A stretch of 13,348 nt of DNA, taken from contig JASJBO010000110.1 in the NCBI GenBank assembly GCA_030066475.1, positions 1 to 13,348 of the forward strand, in the 5' to 3' direction. This DNA comes from Myxococcota bacterium (GTDB lineage Bacteria; Myxococcota_A; UBA9160; PR03). Positions 6,533 to 13,348 of the stretch are shown here, piece after piece. Position numbers and translations under genes: made by a program. The notes below the pieces were generated by a model. That model saw nothing but the letters and a program-made list of their open reading frames with translations, was not told where the DNA came from and searched no databases. How positions within the stretch are numbered: the first letter of the stretch is position 1; every line of letters begins with the position of its first letter.

Positions 6533-6678
6533 TTGGTGGGTGTCGAGACGGCCAGGCGCTTGCGGCCCTTGGCACGGCGACGATTGATCACCGCGCGGCC
6601 ACTCTTGCTCTTCATCCGGGCTCGGAATCCGTGCGACCGTCGTCTGCGGGTCCGACTGGGCTGGTAGGTTCGCTTCAT
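6529..6678 (-). CDS. rpmH: 50S ribosomal protein L34
   Basis: Small gene of 49 codons plus stop. The product begins [20 protein letters not shown], contains [19 protein letters not shown] and is extremely basic, as expected for L34 of the large ribosomal subunit. It is complete and of family length (44-50 residues). ATG at 6678 has a weak GAGG about ten bases upstream. The TGA stop at 6531-6529 overlaps the rnpA GTG start. It is the first gene of the leftward operon rpmH-rnpA-yidD-yidC-khpB. Confidence 0.97.
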   Translation of the reverse strand: MKRTYQPSRTRRRRSHGFRARMKSKSGRAVINRRRAKGRKRLAVSTPTK

Positions 6679-6691
6679 TGCCCGTGGGCCT

Positions 6692-6715
6692 CGCTCGCGC
6701 CAGGAATGGCGAGCG
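6692..6715 (-). repeat. Hairpin in rpmH leader
   Basis: CGCTCGC (6692-6698) is the exact reverse complement of GCGAGCG (6709-6715), giving a 7-bp stem with a 10-base loop. In the leftward mRNA it lies 13 bases before the rpmH ATG and its 3' arm adjoins the weak GAGG site. It could limit ribosome access to rpmH and, through coupling, to rnpA and yidD. Confidence 0.45.
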
Positions 6716-6719
6716 CCGG

Positions 6720-6749
6720 ACGGTAGCTACCGCCCCGAGCAGCTGTCAA
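6720..6749 (-). promoter_or_regulatory. Candidate promoter of the rpmH operon
   Basis: On the minus strand a perfect TTGACA (6749-6744) is followed after 18 bases by TACCGT (6725-6720), which fits TAnnnT. Predicted transcription would begin near 6713, about 35 bases ahead of the rpmH start. The -35 box is exact, the -10 is weak, and spacing is one base over ideal. Confidence 0.5.
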
Positions 6750-6816
6750 CCGTCCCCCGCCCGTGCCAGGAGGCCACGACCCGGGGCTCCCGGTGCACGA
6801 ACTGTCCGTTGCTGCG

Positions 6817-6825
6817 TGGTAAGAT
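6817..6825 (+). promoter_or_regulatory. Candidate extended -10 promoter for dnaN
   Basis: TGGTAAGAT carries the extended -10 TGn followed by TAAGAT (four of six consensus bases, including the key T-A and final A-T). There is no matching -35 at the usual distance, which extended -10 promoters tolerate. It would give a leader of about 150 bases before dnaN. A second weaker option is TGCTACCTT at 6943-6951. Confidence 0.4.
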
Positions 6826-6980
6826 CAGGCTGCGCCCGGATCTCGTCCCGATGTCGAATGCTGGACCACCGACAGCGGACACAGAGAATCCCGTGATCCC
6901 GGCTGGTTGCCTGCGTTTCGTCCGGAAGACGCCACCTCCTACTGCTACCTTTCTTCATCGAACAGGAAAGACCGGAAGAG

Positions 6981-8102
6981 ATGAAGCTCTCCATTCCCAA
7001 GTCCGATCTCCAGCAAGGACTCGGCCGCATCCAGTCGATCGTCGAGAAGCGCAACTCGATGCCGATCCTCGCCAACGCCCTGCTGACGGCGACTCAGGAC
7101 GGCGAGGGACGCCTCGAGATCGCCGCGACGGACCTCGGGGTCGGGATTCGCGGGATCCACCAGGCCAAGGTGTCGAAGCCAGGCGGTCTCACGGTCTCCG
7201 CTCGCAAGCTGTTCGAGATCGTCCGCGAGCTCCCCGACGAGCCGGTCGAGCTCACGGCGACCGCCAACTCCTACCTCGAGATCGTGTGCGCACGCAGCCG
7301 CTTCACCCTGGCCGGCACGACGTCGGAGGAGTTTCCGACCCTGCCCGAGATCTCGCCCGGCAAGATGGGAAGCATCCAGGCCGCGGTGCTGAGCACGATG
7401 ATCGAGCGCACCATGTACGCCGCGTCGAGCGACGAGACCCGATACAACCTCAATGGCGTCTACGTCGAGCTGCAGGACGAGGGCGCGCGCATGCGCATGG
7501 TTGCGACCGACGGACATCGCCTGGCGCTGGTCGATCGCAATGTCGGTGACGAGGCGCAGGGTCTCGCCAGCGGCGTGATCCTGCCCCGCAAGGCGCTCGC
7601 CGAGCTGAAGCGGCTCGTGGACGAGGACGACGCCGACGAGATCGACATCGGCTTCGAGGGCAACAGCGCGCTCGCCCGGAAGGGCGAGGTGACGCTGATG
7701 ATGCGCCTGATCGAGGGCGAGTTCCCGAACTACCAGCAGGTGATTCCGCAGGCGCCGGTCCACCGGGTCGTCGTCGCGGGAGACCTGCTGGCCCAGGCGA
7801 TGCGGCGGGTCTCGCTGCTCTCGGTCGAGCGAAGCCGCGCCGTGCGCCTCGAGCTCGGGGAGGGCCGCATGGTGGTCTCCTCCTCGAACCCGGATCTCGG
7901 CGAGGCGAGTGAGGAGCTCGATCTCGACTACCGGGGCGAGCCGCTCACGATGGGCTTCAACGCCCGCTACCTGCTCGATTGCCTCGCGGCCTTCCACGCG
8001 AAGGAGGTCGAGATCGCCGTCGCCGACGAGCTCTCGCCAGCTCTGCTGCGCCCGACCGACGACGAGGACAGCCTCGCGGTCGTGATGCCGATGCGCCTGT
8101 GA
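6981..8102 (+). CDS. dnaN: DNA polymerase III beta sliding clamp
   Basis: Beta clamp of 373 residues (E. coli 366). It encircles DNA as a dimer and tethers the replicase and other partners through a hydrophobic pocket. Three repeated clamp domains are visible. Family marks are ATDGHRLAL (175-183), EGEFPNY (245-251) and the C-terminus VVMPMRL (367-373), which forms part of the partner-binding pocket. The ATG at 6981 follows a purine-rich stretch (AGGAAAG at 6964-6970 and GGAAGAG directly before the start). It is the first rightward gene. Its normal upstream partner dnaA and downstream partner recF are both absent, and gyrB follows after 215 bases. Confidence 0.97.
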   Translation: MKLSIPKSDLQQGLGRIQSIVEKRNSMPILANALLTATQDGEGRLEIAATDLGVGIRGIHQAKVSKPGGLTVSARKLFEIVRELPDEPVELTATANSYLEIVCARSRFTLAGTTSEEFPTLPEISPGKMGSIQAAVLSTMIERTMYAASSDETRYNLNGVYVELQDEGARMRMVATDGHRLALVDRNVGDEAQGLASGVILPRKALAELKRLVDEDDADEIDIGFEGNSALARKGEVTLMMRLIEGEFPNYQQVIPQAPVHRVVVAGDLLAQAMRRVSLLSVERSRAVRLELGEGRMVVSSSNPDLGEASEELDLDYRGEPLTMGFNARYLLDCLAAFHAKEVEIAVADELSPALLRPTDDEDSLAVVMPMRL

Positions 8103-8145
8103 GGCGGTAGTCGCAGAACGCCCCCGAATCAGCTCTATCTGTGCC

Positions 8146-8174
8146 TTTACGCGCACTTACGGATTCAGTAACCT
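8146..8174 (+). promoter_or_regulatory. Candidate gyrB promoter
   Basis: TTTACG (8146-8151) and TAACCT (8169-8174) are separated by exactly 17 bases. The -35 matches TTGACA at four of six positions and the -10 fits TAnnnT. Transcription would start near 8181, giving a leader of about 137 bases for gyrB that begins with the palindrome and hairpin listed next. It is also the least GC-rich part of this gap. Confidence 0.5.
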
Positions 8175-8182
8175 CGCCGGAC

Positions 8183-8222
8183 CCTCCCGGGAGGCGGGTG
8201 GGCGCGGCTCTCGCGTCCACCC
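8183..8222 (+). promoter_or_regulatory. Palindrome and long hairpin in the dnaN-gyrB gap
   Basis: CCTCCCGGGAGG (8183-8194) is a perfect 12-bp palindrome. Directly after it, 8196-8206 pairs with 8212-8222 (GGGTGGGCGCG / CGCGTCCACCC) as an 11-bp stem with one G-U wobble and a GCTCT loop. No T-run follows, so it is a poor intrinsic terminator. It could be a dnaN 3' end, an operator near the predicted gyrB start point, or a leader structure controlling gyrB. Confidence 0.55.
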
Positions 8223-8303
8223 CCGTCGATTCCCCAGCAGGCTGCCGCCCCAGGCCCGGCTTCGGATTCCAGACGGCCAGTCCGGGCACCGGCGGCGAGG
8301 GGC

Positions 8304-10762
<2,459 letters not shown>

Positions 10763-10785
10763 TCCCTCCCCCAGGAAGAAGACCC

Positions 10786-13284
10786 GTGGCCGAAGACACG
10801 CCGCCGCCGCCGGAAGAGCCGACCCCGCCGGAGGGAGGCGCGCCGCCGCCCAGCGACGGGCTCCCGGTGAACATCGAGGACGAGGTCCGCAGCTCGTTCC
10901 TCGACTACTCGATGTCGGTGATCGTGAGCCGCGCGCTGCCCGACGTGCGCGACGGCCTGAAGCCCGTCCACCGCCGCATCCTGTACGCGATGCAGCAGGA
11001 GGGGCTGCTCCCGAACCGGGCCTACTCGAAGTCCGCGGGCGTCGTGGGTGAGGTGCTCAAGCACTACCACCCGCACGGCGACAGCGCGGTCTACGACTCG
11101 ATGGTCCGCATGGCCCAGGACTTCTCGCTCCGCTATCCGCTGGTGGACGGCCAGGGCAACTTCGGCTCGATCGACGGCGATCCGCCCGCCGCCTACCGCT
11201 ACACGGAGGCCCGGCTCCAGCGCATCGCCGAGGAGATGCTGCGCGACATCGACCGCGAGACGGTCGACTTCGTGGAGAACTTCGACGGCAGCACCACCGA
11301 GCCCTGGGTGCTGCCGACGCGGCTGCCGAACCTGCTGGCCAACGGCTCGGCCGGCATCGCGGTGGGCATGGCGACCAACGTGCCGCCGCACAACCTGCGC
11401 GAGCTGGTCGACGTGCTGGTGTTGGAGGCGCGCGACCGCGACTGCACGCTCGACGACCTGCTCGAGAAGATGCCGGGTCCCGACTTCCCGACCGGCGCCT
11501 TGATCTGCGGCACCGAGGGGATCCGTTCCGCCTACGCGACCGGGCGCGGGCTCATCACCGTGCGCGGCCGCGCCGAGATCGAGGAGGGCAAGCGCGGCCA
11601 GGCGATCGTGATCACCGAGATCCCGTTCATGGTGAACAAGGCCTCGATGCTCGAGCGCATCGCCGACCACGTGCGCGAGGGCCGCATCGACGGCATCTCC
11701 GACCTGCGCGACGAGTCGAACCGCCAGGGCATCCGGGTGGTGATCGAGCTGAAGGCCGGCGCCAACGCCGACGTCACGCTCAACCAGATCTACAAGCAGA
11801 CGCCGCTCCAGAACACCTTCGGCGTCAACATGCTGGCCCTCGTCAACGGGCGGCCGCAGACGCTCTCGCTCAAGGAGTGCCTGCGCCACTTCCTCGACTT
11901 CCGCCGCGAGGTCGTGATCCGGCGCGCCACCTACGACCTGCGCCAGGCCGAGGCGCGCGCGCACATCCTGGAGGGCCTGGCCCTCGTTCTCGACAACCTC
12001 GACGAGGTGATCGCGCTGATCCGCGCCGCCGAGGACACGCCGGCCGCGCGCACCGCGCTGATGGAGCGCTTCGAGCTTTCGGAGCGCCAGGCCAACGCGA
12101 TCCTCGAGATGCGGCTGCGTGCGCTCACCGCGATGGAGCGCCAGCGCGTGCTCGACGAGCTGGCCGAGGTGCGCGCCCGCATCGAGGACCTGCGCGGCCT
12201 GCTCGCGAGCGACGCGCGCATCCTCGACGTGGTGGTCGAGGAGCTCGAGGAGGTCCGCGAGAAGTACGGCGACGAGCGTCGCACCGAGATCACCGGGCCG
12301 GTCGAGAGCATCGCCACCGAGGACCTGATCGTCGAGGAGGACATGGTCGTGACCGTGTCGCACCTCGGCTACGTGAAGCGCAACCCGATCACCCAGTACC
12401 GGGCGCAGCGGCGCGGCGGCAAGGGCCTGCGCGGCATGGACACGCGCGAGCAGGACTTCGTGGCCCAGCTCTTCGTGGCCTCGACGCACGCCTACGTGCT
12501 GTTCTTCACCAACCGCGGCCGCGTACACTGGAAGAAGGTCTGGGAGCTGCCGCAGCTCGGTCGCGCCGCCAAGGGCCGCTCGCTCGCCAACCTGCTCCAC
12601 CTCCAGGAGAACGAGCGCGTGCAGGCGACCCTGCCGGTGCGCAGCTTCACCGAGGAGGGCGAGGCGTACATCCTGCTGTGCACGCGGCGCGGTGTGATCA
12701 AGAAGACGGCCCTCTCCGCCTACTCGAACCCGCGCCGCGGCGGCATCATCGCGATCAACCTCGACGAGAGCGACGAGCTGATCGCGGCGGCGCGCACCAG
12801 CGGCGCGCACGAGGTGATCATCGCCACCCAGGGCGGCAAGTCGGTGCGCTTCGCCGAGACCGACGCGCGGCCGATGGGGCGCACGGCGATGGGCGTGCGC
12901 GGCATGAGCCTGCGCGAGGACGACCAGGTCGTCGGGATGGAGATCCTGCAGCCGGGCGCCAGCATCCTCTCGATCACCGCGAACGGCTACGGCAAGCGCA
13001 CCCCGCTCGAGGACTACCGCGTCCAGAAGCGCGGCGGCCAGGGCATCATCACGATCCGCACCAGCAGCCGGAACGGGCCGGTGATCGGCGTGGCCCAGGT
13101 GACGGACGACGACGAGGTGATGCTGATCACCGACCGCGGGAAGGTGCTGCGCTGCCGGGTGTCGGGGATCTCGACGATGGGGCGGGCGACGCAGGGGGTG
13201 CGGCTGATGGAGCTGGCGCCGGGGGAGCAGCTGGTGGCCGTGGCGCGGATGGCCGAGCGGGACGAGGGCGAGGGGTCGGCTTAG
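10786..13284 (+). CDS. gyrA: DNA gyrase subunit A
   Basis: GyrA of 832 residues, the DNA-cleaving subunit. The catalytic tyrosine is Y139 in [10 protein letters not shown] (E. coli Y122). Residues that govern quinolone binding are wild type: S100 (E. coli S83) and D104 (E. coli D87) in [10 protein letters not shown]. The C-terminal DNA-wrapping domain has the GyrA box QRRGGKG at 541-547, which separates it from ParC, and a second related QKRGGQG nearer the end. The GTG start at 10786 has AGGAAG seven bases upstream. Relative to E. coli it carries about 17 extra N-terminal residues, a Pro/Glu-rich head ([17 protein letters not shown]). The acidic C-terminal tail is very short. It is complete and ends 64 bases before the window end. 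Confidence 0.98.
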   Translation: MAEDTPPPPEEPTPPEGGAPPPSDGLPVNIEDEVRSSFLDYSMSVIVSRALPDVRDGLKPVHRRILYAMQQEGLLPNRAYSKSAGVVGEVLKHYHPHGDSAVYDSMVRMAQDFSLRYPLVDGQGNFGSIDGDPPAAYRYTEARLQRIAEEMLRDIDRETVDFVENFDGSTTEPWVLPTRLPNLLANGSAGIAVGMATNVPPHNLRELVDVLVLEARDRDCTLDDLLEKMPGPDFPTGALICGTEGIRSAYATGRGLITVRGRAEIEEGKRGQAIVITEIPFMVNKASMLERIADHVREGRIDGISDLRDESNRQGIRVVIELKAGANADVTLNQIYKQTPLQNTFGVNMLALVNGRPQTLSLKECLRHFLDFRREVVIRRATYDLRQAEARAHILEGLALVLDNLDEVIALIRAAEDTPAARTALMERFELSERQANAILEMRLRALTAMERQRVLDELAEVRARIEDLRGLLASDARILDVVVEELEEVREKYGDERRTEITGPVESIATEDLIVEEDMVVTVSHLGYVKRNPITQYRAQRRGGKGLRGMDTREQDFVAQLFVASTHAYVLFFTNRGRVHWKKVWELPQLGRAAKGRSLANLLHLQENERVQATLPVRSFTEEGEAYILLCTRRGVIKKTALSAYSNPRRGGIIAINLDESDELIAAARTSGAHEVIIATQGGKSVRFAETDARPMGRTAMGVRGMSLREDDQVVGMEILQPGASILSITANGYGKRTPLEDYRVQKRGGQGIITIRTSSRNGPVIGVAQVTDDDEVMLITDRGKVLRCRVSGISTMGRATQGVRLMELAPGEQLVAVARMAERDEGEGSA

Positions 13285-13314
13285 CCGAGCCTTGCCGTGC
13301 GGGGTCGGTGGAGG

Positions 13315-13348
<34 letters not shown>

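Larger units (their letters stand above)
6679..6980. other. Divergent rpmH/dnaN intergenic region (expected dnaA position)
   Basis: This 302-base gap separates the leftward and rightward gene blocks. In many bacteria this spot holds dnaA and oriC. There is no coding sequence for dnaA and I find no TTATCCACA-type DnaA box on either strand, nor an AT-rich unwinding tract. It does hold candidate promoters in both directions and a short hairpin in the rpmH leader, listed separately. Confidence 0.7.

Noticed and set aside
6809..6825. TTGCTG/TAAGAT as a -35/-10 pair upstream of dnaN
   Set aside because: The spacer is far too short for sigma-70. Only the extended -10 reading of TGGTAAGAT was kept.
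6679..6980. oriC in the rpmH/dnaN gap
   Set aside because: No DnaA boxes resembling TTATCCACA and no AT-rich unwinding element could be found by eye on either strand, so I do not annotate an origin.
8196..8222. Rho-independent terminator after dnaN
   Set aside because: The stem is strong, but the following bases are CCGTCGATTCC with no T-run, and it lies after a good promoter candidate. It is listed as a regulatory structure of unknown role.
11068..11112. Quinolone-resistance substitutions in GyrA
   Set aside because: Residues equivalent to E. coli S83 and D87 are serine and aspartate, so there is no sign of resistance at these positions.

Overview
This looks like the origin-proximal housekeeping region of a high-GC, diderm (Gram-negative-type) bacterium. 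It is not an accessory or mobile region. Evidence for a diderm is the long-form YidC with a large periplasmic domain and the GyrB with the long proteobacterial-type insertion in its C-terminal half. A bactofilin gene fused by a 4-base overlap to parAB recalls the bactofilin/ParABS partnership known from Myxococcus. A Myxococcota or other former deltaproteobacterial lineage is therefore a reasonable guess, but the sequence alone does not prove it. The window appears to be an assembled contig: it ends in 33 consecutive G (13316-13348), and it opens with a cluster of GC-rich hairpins.

Layout. Two gene blocks diverge from a ~300-base gap at 6679-6980. Leftward (minus strand), in order of transcription: rpmH, rnpA, yidD, yidC, khpB (jag), then a 58-base gap holding a parS site, then rsmG, parA, parB and a bactofilin gene ending at 312. 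Rightward (plus strand): dnaN, a 215-base leader with a strong hairpin, gyrB, gyrA. Many junctions are tightly coupled: GTGA overlaps at rpmH/rnpA and rnpA/yidD, an ATGA overlap at parB/bactofilin, and a 17-base overlap at parA/parB.

How the genes work together. rpmH, rnpA, yidD, yidC and khpB supply ribosomal protein L34, the RNase P protein, the membrane-insertion machinery and an RNA-binding regulator. ParA, ParB and two perfect 14-bp parS palindromes (one intergenic at 3201-3214, one inside yidC at 5475-5488) form a complete ParABS segregation system, with the bactofilin as a likely polar scaffold. DnaN is the replication clamp, and GyrB plus GyrA make DNA gyrase.

The most notable features are what is missing or altered. 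Four genes normally embedded in this conserved neighbourhood are absent at their expected positions: dnaA (between rpmH and dnaN), recF (between dnaN and gyrB), and mnmE and mnmG (between khpB and rsmG). RsmG has lost conserved basic residues of the family. KhpB has an altered KH GxxG loop and an ~80-residue Arg/Gly/Asp-rich linker. I found no CRISPR array, insertion sequence, tRNA or rRNA, and no evidence of a wholly new system.
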